Positions 6,348 to 13,271 of a DNA stretch of 23,986 nucleotides are shown here, piece by piece. Location: contig DIWN01000025.1 of assembly GCA_002423495.1 (NCBI GenBank), positions 1 through 23,986 of the forward strand. Reading direction: 5' to 3'. Made by a program: the position numbers and the translations under genes. This DNA is from Anaerolineaceae bacterium UBA6105. GTDB taxonomy: Bacteria; Chloroflexota; Anaerolineae; Anaerolineales; Anaerolineaceae. Below the pieces are notes generated by a model. That model was not told the origin of the DNA. It made no database searches and worked only from the letters and a program-made list of their open reading frames with translations. Numbering within the stretch: position 1 is the first letter of the stretch; each line of letters opens with the position of its first letter.

Positions 6348-7121
6348 ATGTACGAGGCTTTTTCAGCAAATTACGACCGATTCGTGAACTGGGAGGATCG
6401 CCTGGCTTACGAGTTGCCCTTCATCAACGATCAGATCGCCAGCCTGCAGCGCACTCCCACTCAAGCGCTGAGCATCCTGGATGCTGCCTGCGGTACCGGC
6501 ATGCACGCCATCGCGCTTGCCGGGGCAGGTCACCATGTCAGCGGCGCCGACCTCTTCCCGCAGATGATCGAGAAAGCCGAACTGAACGCCAGCGCTGCGG
6601 GTGTAAAGGTGAGCTTCAAGGCAGCCGGCCTGGGAGACCTCTTCAGTGCATTTGAAGGTGAGCGGTTCGACCTGGTCCTCTGCCTGGGCAATTCGCTGCC
6701 GCACCTGCTCAGTGAGCATGAAATTATCAACGCCCTTGTGGATTTCGCGGCCGTGCTGCACCAGGGGGGCATGCTGCTCATTCAGAACCGCAATTTTGAT
6801 GCCGTGATGCGCCGCGAGGAACGCTGGATGGAGCCGCAAACCTTCCGTGACGCTGAGGGGGAGTGGATCTTCCAGCGCTTTTACGATTTTTTACCCGGCG
6901 GATTGATCCGCTTCAACATCGTCACCCTGAAACAAAGCGGAGATAGCGGGTGGCAATCTGCCGTTACCAGTACCTTGCTGCGTGCCCAGTTGCACGCCGA
7001 ACTGGAACAAGCGCTGATCGATACCGGTTTTAACACCATCCGCGCATACGGCAGCATGCAGGGCAACGCCTTCTCAGCGGAAACCAGCGGCAACCTGATC
7101 CTGACCGCCCTCAAAGCATGA
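6348..7121 (+). CDS. Class I SAM-dependent methyltransferase
   Basis: The 257-residue protein has a Rossmann-fold methyltransferase core: motif I LDAACGTGMHA at 44-54, the acidic SAM-ribose residue in GADLF (D68), FDLVLCLGNSLPHL as motif IV/V, and LHQGGMLLIQNRN as post-motif. The substrate cannot be inferred; the small-molecule group resembling Methyltransf_25/31 fits best. The frame is open from a GTG at 6336, but the ATG at 6348 has TGGAGG (6337-6342) five bases before it, so I use 6348. The stop overlaps the start of the next gene (ATGA), so the two are translationally coupled. Confidence 0.85.
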   Translation: MYEAFSANYDRFVNWEDRLAYELPFINDQIASLQRTPTQALSILDAACGTGMHAIALAGAGHHVSGADLFPQMIEKAELNASAAGVKVSFKAAGLGDLFSAFEGERFDLVLCLGNSLPHLLSEHEIINALVDFAAVLHQGGMLLIQNRNFDAVMRREERWMEPQTFRDAEGEWIFQRFYDFLPGGLIRFNIVTLKQSGDSGWQSAVTSTLLRAQLHAELEQALIDTGFNTIRAYGSMQGNAFSAETSGNLILTALKA

Positions 7122-8266
7122 ACCTGATGCCTGCATCCTCCCACCCCGATATGACGATCACCCCGGTCAAAGACAGCCGCACCCTGCAGCAGTTTATTGA
7201 CCTGCCCTATCAACTCTACAGAGACGACCCCAACTGGGTCGCACCGCTGCGCTCGGAACAGAAAGCCCAATACGACCCGGCGAAAAATCCCATGCTCAAG
7301 CATTGCGAATACACGCTCTTCCTCGCCGTCCGCGCGGGCAGGGTCATCGGCAGGATCTCTGCCTTCATCGACCACCTGGCGCTGGAGCACTGGCAGCAGC
7401 CGATCGGCTTGTTCGGCTCCTTTGAATGTATCAACGAGCATGAGGTCGCTCACGCGCTGCTCAACGCGGCGCGTGATTGGCTGTGTACGAAGGGTATGAC
7501 CGCCATGCGCGGACCGTGGAGTTTTGCTTCGCAGGAGTGGGGCCTGGTGGTGGAAGGTTTCACGCCCCCGCCGGTCATCCTCGCCCCCCACAACCCTCCC
7601 TGGTACAACGACCTGTTGACCTCTTTTGGCATGGTCAAAGCCAATGACCTGCTGGTCTATGTGATCGATGCGCGTGAGCATTACTCCGTTCCTGAGCGCA
7701 TCCTCACCCTGACGGATAAAGTGCGCCAGCGCTACCGCGTGCGCATCCGCCCGGTGAATATGCAGCGGCTTGAAGAGGATGTGCTCACCATCACCCGTCT
7801 CGCCAACGCCTCCATTGCAGACAACTGGGGGTTTTACCCGGTTACCGATGAAGAAGCGCGGGCCATGGCGCGCGACATGCGCCAGATCGTTCATCCGCGC
7901 GCCATTCTCATCGCTGAAGAGGAGGAAAGTGGCCGCCCCATCGGTTTTGCCATGAGCCTGCCGGATGTTAATTTGGTGCTCAAAGGGCTCAATGGTCGCC
8001 TGCTTCCTTTTGGCTGGCTGAAAATGCTCCTCCGCTTGCCGCGTCTCAGCGCTTACCGCATGTGGGCGCTGGGGGTGATCCCGGAGTACCAGGGCAAAGC
8101 CATCGACACCCTGCTTTACCGTGCCACTTACGAAGCCATTTATTCAGACCACATGCGCCTTGAGATCAACTACGTCCTTGAGGACAATGAGCGTATGAAC
8201 AACGCCATTCACAAACTTGGCGCCAGGGATCTGCGCCGCTACCGGGTGTATGAAATGCCCATCTGA
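7118..8266 (+). CDS. GNAT-like N-acetyltransferase family protein
   Basis: The 382-residue protein looks like a two-part GNAT-fold protein. The N-terminal half has FLAVRAGRVIGRISAFIDHLAL, a GNAT beta-hairpin pattern. The C-terminal half has PIGFAMSLPDVN and ALGVIPEYQGKAIDTLLYRATYEAI, matching the acetyl-CoA-binding turn (V-x5-Q-G-K/R-x-I/G). Similar long proteins are annotated only as hypothetical or GNAT-like; no substrate is known to me. It overlaps the upstream methyltransferase gene by four bases, which suggests the two act in one small pathway. The first in-frame ATG is used; MTITPV at residue 12 is an alternative start. Confidence 0.7.
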   Translation: MNLMPASSHPDMTITPVKDSRTLQQFIDLPYQLYRDDPNWVAPLRSEQKAQYDPAKNPMLKHCEYTLFLAVRAGRVIGRISAFIDHLALEHWQQPIGLFGSFECINEHEVAHALLNAARDWLCTKGMTAMRGPWSFASQEWGLVVEGFTPPPVILAPHNPPWYNDLLTSFGMVKANDLLVYVIDAREHYSVPERILTLTDKVRQRYRVRIRPVNMQRLEEDVLTITRLANASIADNWGFYPVTDEEARAMARDMRQIVHPRAILIAEEEESGRPIGFAMSLPDVNLVLKGLNGRLLPFGWLKMLLRLPRLSAYRMWALGVIPEYQGKAIDTLLYRATYEAIYSDHMRLEINYVLEDNERMNNAIHKLGARDLRRYRVYEMPI

Positions 8267-8278
8267 TCCGGCTGTCTA

Positions 8279-8307
8279 TTGACTTCTTCCCGGCAACTTT
8301 CTATACT
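8279..8307 (+). promoter_or_regulatory. Sigma70-type promoter
   Basis: TTGACT (8279-8284) and TATACT (8302-8307) are spaced 17 bp apart, starting 12 bp after the upstream stop codon. It would drive the small gene at 8413 through a leader of about 100 bases. Confidence 0.65.
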
Positions 8308-8362
8308 GTAAGTAGCGAAGAACTGATTCACGATAGCTCCCCACATCGCCAGGTACATCACC

Positions 8363-8390
8363 GCGCTGTCCTTTTTTCGGACAGCGCTTT
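8363..8390 (+). terminator. Leader hairpin or terminator upstream of the small gene
   Basis: A perfect 9-bp stem GCGCTGTCC/GGACAGCGC (8363-8371 and 8379-8387) has loop TTTTTTC and is followed by TTT. It may end the 6348-8266 operon, or act as an attenuator between the promoter at 8279 and the gene at 8413. Confidence 0.6.
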
Positions 8391-8412
8391 ATCACCCTGT
8401 GAAGGAGGAACC

Positions 8413-8610
8413 ATGGTCCAGCTGGAGTTAACGGAAGAAGATCGGCTGATCCTGCTGCAGGTGCTGGAGTCCTGCATTTCTGATCTCAGGGCTGAAATCG
8501 CAGGAACGGATAATTTCAGTTACAAAGACATGCTGAAACAGCGCAAGGAGATTCTGCTTAAACTACAAAAAGCGCTCGTCATCGACAAGCAGATCCAGGC
8601 CATGACATAA
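8413..8610 (+). CDS. Small conserved helical protein, unknown function
   Basis: The 65-residue, charged, apparently all-helical protein (VQLELTEEDRLILLQVLESCISDLRAEI...DMLKQRKEILLKLQKAL) has heptad-like leucines and no membrane segment. It resembles small hypothetical proteins with an L-T-E-E-E start and ...SDLR-x-EI...L-K-x-R-x3-L pattern, whose role I do not know. A strong ribosome site (GAAGGAGG) lies six bases before the ATG. It has its own promoter and is followed by a hairpin. Confidence 0.75.
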   Translation: MVQLELTEEDRLILLQVLESCISDLRAEIAGTDNFSYKDMLKQRKEILLKLQKALVIDKQIQAMT

Positions 8611-8611
8611 A

Positions 8612-8646
8612 ATACCGGAGTATCGGCTGCTGCCGCGCTCCGGTAT
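8612..8646. terminator. Shared terminator hairpin between convergent genes
   Basis: The stem ATACCGGAG (8612-8620) / CTCCGGTAT (8638-8646) lies between the convergent stops at 8610 and 8666. On the minus strand it is followed by TTTATGTC, so it suits the DUF362 gene better; the plus-strand side lacks a T-run. Confidence 0.6.
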
Positions 8647-8665
8647 GATGCTGTGGATGAAGATT

Positions 8666-9832
8666 TTACTTGGCTGAAATGTAATATCCTTTGGCTTGGG
8701 GTCCCAGGTCCTCCACTGGCAGCACATCCACCAGCTCGTAATCCTGGCTGCCCAACCCCAGTTTTTCACCGTATCGCACGACCACGTATGGATCTTTGAA
8801 CCTGCCGTGAATCTGGGCGAACGGATGCCCCGCGTCCGGCTGGATCTCAATGCTGGTTGGCAGGTTCTCCGGGATCAGGGGGTGCTGTGCGGTGATGTCC
8901 AGGATCGCCTTGTCCAGCGCCACAATGTCATCCGACCCGAAGATTCCCGCGTCGCGTGTCACCGGCATGGTGGTAAAGCCGAAACAATCGCACATCGGGG
9001 TCATGTGGGTGGCCAGCGCCAGGTGCACGGCTTTTTCCTTTTCAAAGGTGGAAAGGGTGATCGCGGTTGAGATCGCCATCGCCTCCATGAATGAATGGAA
9101 GTTGACCGGTTGGATGAGCAGGCTGCCCGGAGGGGCAACCCTGACACAGCGCATGCACTGGTTGCAGGGTTCAAAATGCACATGCATTTCCTCCGCGTCG
9201 TGCCGGTCGATGACAACCGCACCGAACGGGCAGGAATCCACAATTTTCTGCATCACGCTTTTGTCCGGGCAGAGTTCTTTGAACCAATATTTGTCGTAAT
9301 GGTTGGTATCATGGATCGCACTGCGCGTTTCTCCAACCATGCAGCCCAGCGCGATATTCTTGAATGCCGCGCCAAAGCTGCACGACGGATGCCCTTTGAC
9401 GTGGGCAAAATTGACCAGGAAGCTGGCATCCTCCACCATCCCCGCCACTTTCCAGGTTTTCATGTTCTTGTATTCCCACTCGTGTGTGTAGCAATACTTC
9501 TCGTCGATCCCGGCGCTGGTATAGACCGGGCAATCCAGCACTTCGCTGGTATACCCGCGTGCCGTGCACCCTTCCACATCCCAATCCACATCGACGATAA
9601 AGGGTTTGCCGCCCCCCGCTTTGATCGCCTGCACGACCTTGCGCACAAAGATCGGGTGAATCGTGGAATACCCGATATTGTTGCCAACGTGCAGTTTGAG
9701 ACATACTGTTTCATCCTTGACCCGGTCGCGCAGGTGCAGCAGGTCCAGGATCAGATCAAGTTTGGCTGGTAATGATTCCGCGGCCTCCAGGCGGGCTTGT
9801 CGGGGTGAGCCATAAAAGACGGTCGCTGTCAT
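8666..9832 (-). CDS. DUF362 domain Fe-S protein
   Basis: The 388-residue protein begins with the DUF362 fold (LKLHVGNN at 46-52, FLVNFAHVKGHPSCSFGAAFKNIALGC at 138-164). It has ferredoxin-like cysteines: C201 in DSCPFGA and C223/C226/C229 in PCNQCMRC, enough for one [4Fe-4S] cluster. DUF362 proteins are common in anaerobes and their reaction is unknown; a redox or metal-centre role is inferred. The frame continues upstream to 9898, but the ATG at 9832 has AAAGGAAG six bases before it and is taken as the start. Both paralogous GNAT genes are divergent from it. A TATAAT-like -10 on the minus strand lies at 9870-9875. Confidence 0.83.
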   Translation of the reverse strand: MTATVFYGSPRQARLEAAESLPAKLDLILDLLHLRDRVKDETVCLKLHVGNNIGYSTIHPIFVRKVVQAIKAGGGKPFIVDVDWDVEGCTARGYTSEVLDCPVYTSAGIDEKYCYTHEWEYKNMKTWKVAGMVEDASFLVNFAHVKGHPSCSFGAAFKNIALGCMVGETRSAIHDTNHYDKYWFKELCPDKSVMQKIVDSCPFGAVVIDRHDAEEMHVHFEPCNQCMRCVRVAPPGSLLIQPVNFHSFMEAMAISTAITLSTFEKEKAVHLALATHMTPMCDCFGFTTMPVTRDAGIFGSDDIVALDKAILDITAQHPLIPENLPTSIEIQPDAGHPFAQIHGRFKDPYVVVRYGEKLGLGSQDYELVDVLPVEDLGPQAKGYYISAK

Positions 9833-9891
9833 GATGATCTTCCTTTCGTAGAACGTGTGGGATAATTGGATTATAACAAAATGGTTGTTGA

Positions 9892-9919
9892 TTGACATCC
9901 ATAACGCGTTTGCTACACT
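9892..9919 (+). promoter_or_regulatory. Sigma70-type promoter for the first GNAT gene
   Basis: TTGACA (9892-9897) and TACACT (9914-9919) are spaced 16 bp apart, 34 bp before the start codon at 9954. Confidence 0.6.
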
Positions 9920-9953
9920 TGTTTTAACGATTCAGTAATTATTGGAAGAAAAA

Positions 9954-10463
9954 ATGATCAGTACACAGCGCCTGGCACTTATCCCCCTCTCGGTAACGAA
10001 CCTGGAAACCAGCCTGGTTTCGATCAAACAGCTTTCAATTGATCTCAACCTGCCGATCGTAAGTGACCTGTTAACCGGCCGCGTCGAAAGCGCCGTGAAA
10101 AAAAAGCTGGTGAAAATGCGCGCGGTCCCTGAAGAGTTGCATCCATGGTACACCTACTTCCTGATTGTCATCCGTGCCGAGAATATCGGCGCGGGATTGA
10201 TCGGATTCAAGGGGTCCCCTGACCGCATCGGGTCAGTGGAGATCGGTTACAGCATCTCTCCGGTTTTCCAGGGCAGCGGCTACATGACCGAAGCGGTGGA
10301 AGCCCTGACTGATTGGGCGTTCTCACACCGTGAGTGTCTGCGGGTGACTGCCCCTCGTGTCGTTCCCGGCAACATTTCTTCACGTAAGGTACTGCTCAAA
10401 GCTGGTTTCATTGAGACCCTCGTGGAAGCCGATGGCGTCAGTTACGTTAAAGAACGCGATTGA
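9954..10463 (+). CDS. GNAT family N-acetyltransferase (paralog 1)
   Basis: The 169-residue protein has the standard GNAT layout of the RimJ/RimL-like type: MISTQRLALIPL at the start, IGAGLIGFKGSP as beta-4, and the acetyl-CoA motif SVEIGYSISPVFQGSGYMTEAVEALTDWAF. C-terminal SSRKVLLKAGFIET is the family's alpha-4/beta-7 segment. It transfers an acetyl group from acetyl-CoA to an unknown amine. The in-frame TTG at 9942 is rejected because GGAAGA (9944-9949) sits directly before the ATG at 9954. It is followed 67 bp later by a clear paralog, a tandem duplication. Confidence 0.87.
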   Translation: MISTQRLALIPLSVTNLETSLVSIKQLSIDLNLPIVSDLLTGRVESAVKKKLVKMRAVPEELHPWYTYFLIVIRAENIGAGLIGFKGSPDRIGSVEIGYSISPVFQGSGYMTEAVEALTDWAFSHRECLRVTAPRVVPGNISSRKVLLKAGFIETLVEADGVSYVKERD

Positions 10464-10530
10464 TCCCGCTCTATCAGGTTCGGTTCATTCAGACAAAGGG
10501 TATTCACAGATCTATTACATGTGAGGGCTT

Positions 10531-11052
10531 ATGATCCGCACTGAACGTCTCACACAGATCCCTATGACCCGGCAGCATCCTGAAACCGGTCTGGTCTCCG
10601 CGCGGGATCTCGCTGCGCTCATTAATGTCCCCATCGTGGCAGACCTGATGCAGGGGCAGGCAGAGGTGGCCATCCGCAAGAAGCTGGAGATCATGCGTGA
10701 TGTCGATCCCGCACAGCACAACTGGATCACATACTGGCTGATTGTGATCAACAGCGAGAACATCGCGGCTGGACTGGTGGGTTTCAAGGGTTTGCCTTCC
10801 GCAGATGGGAGTGTTGAGATCGGCTACGGTCTCGCCTCGATCTACCAGGGTCTGGGTTACATGACCGAAGCGGTCAAAGCGCTGGTGGCCTGGGCTTTCA
10901 GCCACCCCGAATGCAGGCGCATTACCGCCAACACCCTGCCAGATAATATCCGCTCCCGTAGAGTTCTGTTGAAAAACTGTTTCAACGAGACCGGGTCTGA
11001 AGGCGATGAGATCATTTATGAGATGAAAAAGTCTGGGTTTCTTCTGACCTGA
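10531..11052 (+). CDS. GNAT family N-acetyltransferase (paralog 2)
   Basis: The 173-residue protein is a tandem paralog of the gene at 9954. Both share MI-x-T-x-RL-x3-P, a middle stretch ending NW/WYTY-x-LIVI-x-SEN/AEN, the GFKG and SVEIGY segments, and the acetyl-CoA turn (here IYQGLGYMTEAVKALVAWAF). Roughly half the residues match by eye. The C-terminus differs more, including loss of the conserved GF (here KNCFNETGSEG), which suggests substrate divergence after duplication. GTGAGGG precedes the ATG. No promoter is evident between the two genes, so they are probably co-transcribed. Confidence 0.87.
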   Translation: MIRTERLTQIPMTRQHPETGLVSARDLAALINVPIVADLMQGQAEVAIRKKLEIMRDVDPAQHNWITYWLIVINSENIAAGLVGFKGLPSADGSVEIGYGLASIYQGLGYMTEAVKALVAWAFSHPECRRITANTLPDNIRSRRVLLKNCFNETGSEGDEIIYEMKKSGFLLT

Positions 11053-11061
11053 AATTCACTA

Positions 11062-11090
11062 TTGACATCCGCCGCGGTAAAACTTAAAAT
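11062..11090 (+). promoter_or_regulatory. Sigma70-type promoter of the ABC leader
   Basis: TTGACA (11062-11067) and TAAAAT (11085-11090) have an ideal 17-bp spacer. Transcription would start near 11097, about 335 bp upstream of the ABC start codon. Confidence 0.75.
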
Positions 11091-11146
11091 CGTTGTACTG
11101 AACAACAGCTTAATTGCAGCCAGTATTTAAGCAGAAAGGGTTACAA

Positions 11147-11287
11147 ATGCAGTCGGAAGAATCGGATGGCTCTAGAGACGTGCCTCCCCTTAGTTGCCGG
11201 GGAAGCCTGAAGTCATCCAAGTTCGTTCAATTGAATATTGCGCCGCGGCTCTTCAGCCCCGTGCGCACGGAGGAAGTACCCGCCTGA
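11147..11287 (+). CDS. Possible 46-residue leader peptide
   Basis: An ATG at 11147 follows AAAGGG with a seven-base gap and opens 46 codons ending TGA at 11285-11287. The peptide starts MQSEESDGSRDVPPLSCRGS and ends SPVRTEEVPA; eight serines, no run of one rare codon. The stop codon lies directly after the left arm of the antiterminator, so a ribosome finishing translation would cover 11272-11287 and favour the terminator. That position is what supports it; the sequence itself is not recognisable, and an open frame of this length can arise by chance. Confidence 0.35.
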   Translation: MQSEESDGSRDVPPLSCRGSLKSSKFVQLNIAPRLFSPVRTEEVPA

Positions 11288-11322
11288 TCAGGTTTCCCTG
11301 ATCAAAACACCTGCACGCACTG

Positions 11323-11358
11323 CCGGCTGGTACTTCCGCTACCAGCCGGTTTTTATTT
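11323..11358 (+). terminator. Leader terminator before the ABC ATPase gene
   Basis: A perfect 10-bp stem CCGGCTGGTA/TACCAGCCGG (11323-11332 and 11340-11349), loop CTTCCGC, is followed by TTTTTATTT. It lies 74 bp upstream of the next start codon, so it must be read through for that gene to be expressed from the promoter at 11062. Confidence 0.88.
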
Positions 11359-11431
11359 CCGGCTTTACGGTTACTGATCATCAACATGCGTCCCCAAAAC
11401 CACGGGGGCAGACTTGCTCTGGGAGGCCGGT

Positions 11432-12328
11432 ATGCGCTATTTTGTCATTAAAGCGGAAAATATAAATAAGAAATACAGTCACCGCCAGGGGATTGAAAAC
11501 ATATCCTTCGAAGTGGAGCCCGGTGAGATCTTCGGTCTGCTGGGCAATGACCACGCCGGTAAAAGTACCCTCTTCAGCCTGCTCGCCGGTTACATGCGCC
11601 CCTCCAGCGGCAACCTGATGATATTTGGCCTCGATAGCCAGCGTGAATCCCGCAAGATCCGCGAGCGCGCCGGCTTTTACCCCGGTAATTACACTTCGTC
11701 CACCCGCCACACCGTGGCTGAACTCCTCCGTTCCCAGGGACACACACCAGGCGGTATGCTGTGGACAGACATCCAGAAGCTGACCGAACAGCTCGATCTA
11801 GACCTGGCGCAGCCCGCCGCTACCCTCTCCTCGCACGACCGCCAGGTATTTGACCTGCTGCTCGCCTTCATCCCCCGTCCCGAATTATTGGTGCTCGATG
11901 AACCCACTTATGAACTGAAACCGGCCGTGCAGGATATCTTCTACCGCCTGATCGCTGATGTCCGCCAGTCGGGACGCACTGTCTTCATTACCTCCCGTTC
12001 ACTTCCAGAGATGGAACGCATCTGCGATCGCGTCGCCATCCTGCACCGCGGTAAACTGGTGGCAATCGAACGCGGCACCCAACTACGCTCACGTGCGGTG
12101 CGCGTGATCGAAATGCGTTTTGCCGATGCAGTGACAAAAGATATTTTCGCCGGTATTCCCAACATCCGTAATCTCAACATCGAAGGCAACAAGATGCGCT
12201 GTGTGCTGCAGGGAGAGCCCGATCGCCTGATCAAAGCCGCCTGCCAGTATCACATCACCGATCTCCTCAGCACCCAGCCCAGCCTCGAACAGGTGCTGGC
12301 AGATAATTACGGCATTAAGACCATCTAA
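11432..12328 (+). CDS. Stand-alone ABC ATPase with degenerate catalytic motifs
   Basis: The 298-residue protein has the ABC ATPase fold. Walker A is GNDHAGKST and Walker B is ELLVLDEPT, both good. Other motifs deviate: the signature reads LSSHDRQ instead of LSGGQ, the Q-loop region reads FYPGNYTSS without Gln, the D-loop follows DEPT with YELKP instead of xxLDP, and the H-loop position reads ITSRSLPE where histidine is expected. It may bind ATP but hydrolyse it poorly. The C-terminal 80 residues resemble the extension of multidrug/bacitracin-type exporters. No permease gene is adjacent, so a partner would be encoded elsewhere. The ATG at 11432 is chosen because GGGAGG lies five bases upstream; an in-frame TTG at 11414 has no such site. 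Expression appears to depend on readthrough of the leader terminator. Confidence 0.8.
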   Translation: MRYFVIKAENINKKYSHRQGIENISFEVEPGEIFGLLGNDHAGKSTLFSLLAGYMRPSSGNLMIFGLDSQRESRKIRERAGFYPGNYTSSTRHTVAELLRSQGHTPGGMLWTDIQKLTEQLDLDLAQPAATLSSHDRQVFDLLLAFIPRPELLVLDEPTYELKPAVQDIFYRLIADVRQSGRTVFITSRSLPEMERICDRVAILHRGKLVAIERGTQLRSRAVRVIEMRFADAVTKDIFAGIPNIRNLNIEGNKMRCVLQGEPDRLIKAACQYHITDLLSTQPSLEQVLADNYGIKTI

Positions 12329-12362
12329 CGATTGAATATTCTCCTCCTTTTATCTACACGGG

Positions 12363-12379
12363 CAGAGTGAACCACTCTG
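12363..12379 (+). other. Short perfect hairpin
   Basis: CAGAGTG-AAC-CACTCTG lies 34 bp after the ABC stop. It lacks a T-run, so it is at most a weak terminator. Confidence 0.35.
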
Positions 12380-12443
12380 GTTGTGGTTAATTCAGTTCAG
12401 GGGCTACTGCGCAGGAATTCACGCCATCATGGTATAACCCTGC

Positions 12444-12449
12444 TATAAT
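12444..12449 (+). promoter_or_regulatory. Probable -10 box for the phosphorylase gene
   Basis: A consensus TATAAT lies 29 bp before the start codon. No good -35 is found at 16-18 bp. Confidence 0.45.
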
Positions 12450-12478
12450 TTGAACTCACCTTCCAAAACGAGGTAATT

Positions 12479-13258
12479 ATGAAAAACGAAGCAGGTCTGG
12501 CATTTCATTTACACATTAAACCGGGAGATGTCGGCCGGTATGTCCTCCTGCCCGGCGATCCTGCGCGCAGCGAGAAGATCGCACGATTCTTCGACAACCC
12601 CCAGTTCGTCGCGCAAAATCGCGAGTATGTCACCTGGACAGGCACCCTGCTGGGCGAGAAGGTCTCGGTGGTTTCCACCGGTATCGGTTGCCCCTCCACC
12701 GCCATCGCGGTCGAGGAACTGATCGAGGCAGGCGCGGACACCCTCATCAGGGTCGGATCCTCCGGTTCGATGCAGCCTTATGTGCACACCGGTGATGTGG
12801 TGGTGGTCACCGCCGCCATCCGCGACGAAGGCACCACTGCCCACTACCTCCCCATGGAATTCCCCGCGGTAGCCAACATTGAAGTGGTCAACGCTCTCAG
12901 CACAGGGGCAGAAAAACTCGGTCTGAAATTCCACACCGGCATCTGCCAATCCAAGGATTCGTTCTATGGCGAGGTGGAGCGTCCGCGCATGCCCATGGCA
13001 CAGCACCTGGCAGATCGCTGGAACGCCTGGATCGCCGGCGGATCCGTCTGCTCCGAGATGGAAGCCGCTGCGCTATTTATCATTTCTGCCATTCACCGCA
13101 AACGCGCCGGCGGAGCCATGCTCGTGATCAATGAATCGGACCTGGCGGAAGCGGACGAAGCGGATACCGCGAAACACATGGCCGAGTTCGACGCCGACCG
13201 CGTGATCAAGGTCGCCATCGAGGGATTGAAACAACTCATCACCGCAGACCGCAAATAG
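12479..13258 (+). CDS. udp: Uridine phosphorylase-like nucleoside phosphorylase
   Basis: This 259-residue cytosolic enzyme belongs to nucleoside phosphorylase family I, which splits nucleosides with phosphate into base and ribose-1-phosphate. Visible phosphate and ribose residues are PGDPAR (25-30), NREY (R48), RVGSSGS (91-97) and SEMEAAALF (192-200). The signature KDSFYGEVERPRMP (159-172) matches the uridine-type subgroup, but where related enzymes carry Gln after FYG (FYGQHEPERMP) this one has Glu, which may alter base preference. An MFS transporter gene follows 13 bp later, so uptake and breakdown of nucleosides in one operon is a plausible reading. GAGG precedes the ATG. Confidence 0.85.
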   Translation: MKNEAGLAFHLHIKPGDVGRYVLLPGDPARSEKIARFFDNPQFVAQNREYVTWTGTLLGEKVSVVSTGIGCPSTAIAVEELIEAGADTLIRVGSSGSMQPYVHTGDVVVVTAAIRDEGTTAHYLPMEFPAVANIEVVNALSTGAEKLGLKFHTGICQSKDSFYGEVERPRMPMAQHLADRWNAWIAGGSVCSEMEAAALFIISAIHRKRAGGAMLVINESDLAEADEADTAKHMAEFDADRVIKVAIEGLKQLITADRK

Positions 13259-13271
13259 GCGACCCGCTCAT

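Larger units (their letters stand above)
11097..11358 (+). ncRNA. Long 5' leader with attenuator architecture
   Basis: The region between promoter and terminator is about 260 nt and strongly structured. The 5' end has GCTTAA/TTAAGC (about 11108-11131); the middle has GGATG/CATCC enclosing CCCC/GGGG (about 11164-11218). The 3' part has two alternative folds: antiterminator GGAAGTACC (11272-11280) with GGTACTTCC (11329-11337), and the terminator at 11323-11358 that reuses the same right-arm bases. Between the antiterminator arms lies a perfect hairpin TGATCAGG-TTTC-CCTGATCA (11285-11304). It does not match a riboswitch class I recognise (TPP, SAM, cobalamin, FMN, ykkC, c-di-AMP, ZTP, M-box and T-box were considered). 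Confidence 0.6.

Noticed and set aside
6881..7894. Long 337-codon minus-strand open frame opposite the methyltransferase and GNAT-like genes
   Set aside because: It overlaps two well-supported plus-strand genes and its composition (His/Arg/Val-rich, low hydrophobic order) is that of an antisense shadow.
11097..11358. 6S RNA, SRP RNA or T-box identity for the leader
   Set aside because: No SRP tetraloop domain, no T-box AGGGUGGNACCGCG-like sequence, and no 6S-type end-to-end closing stem were found.
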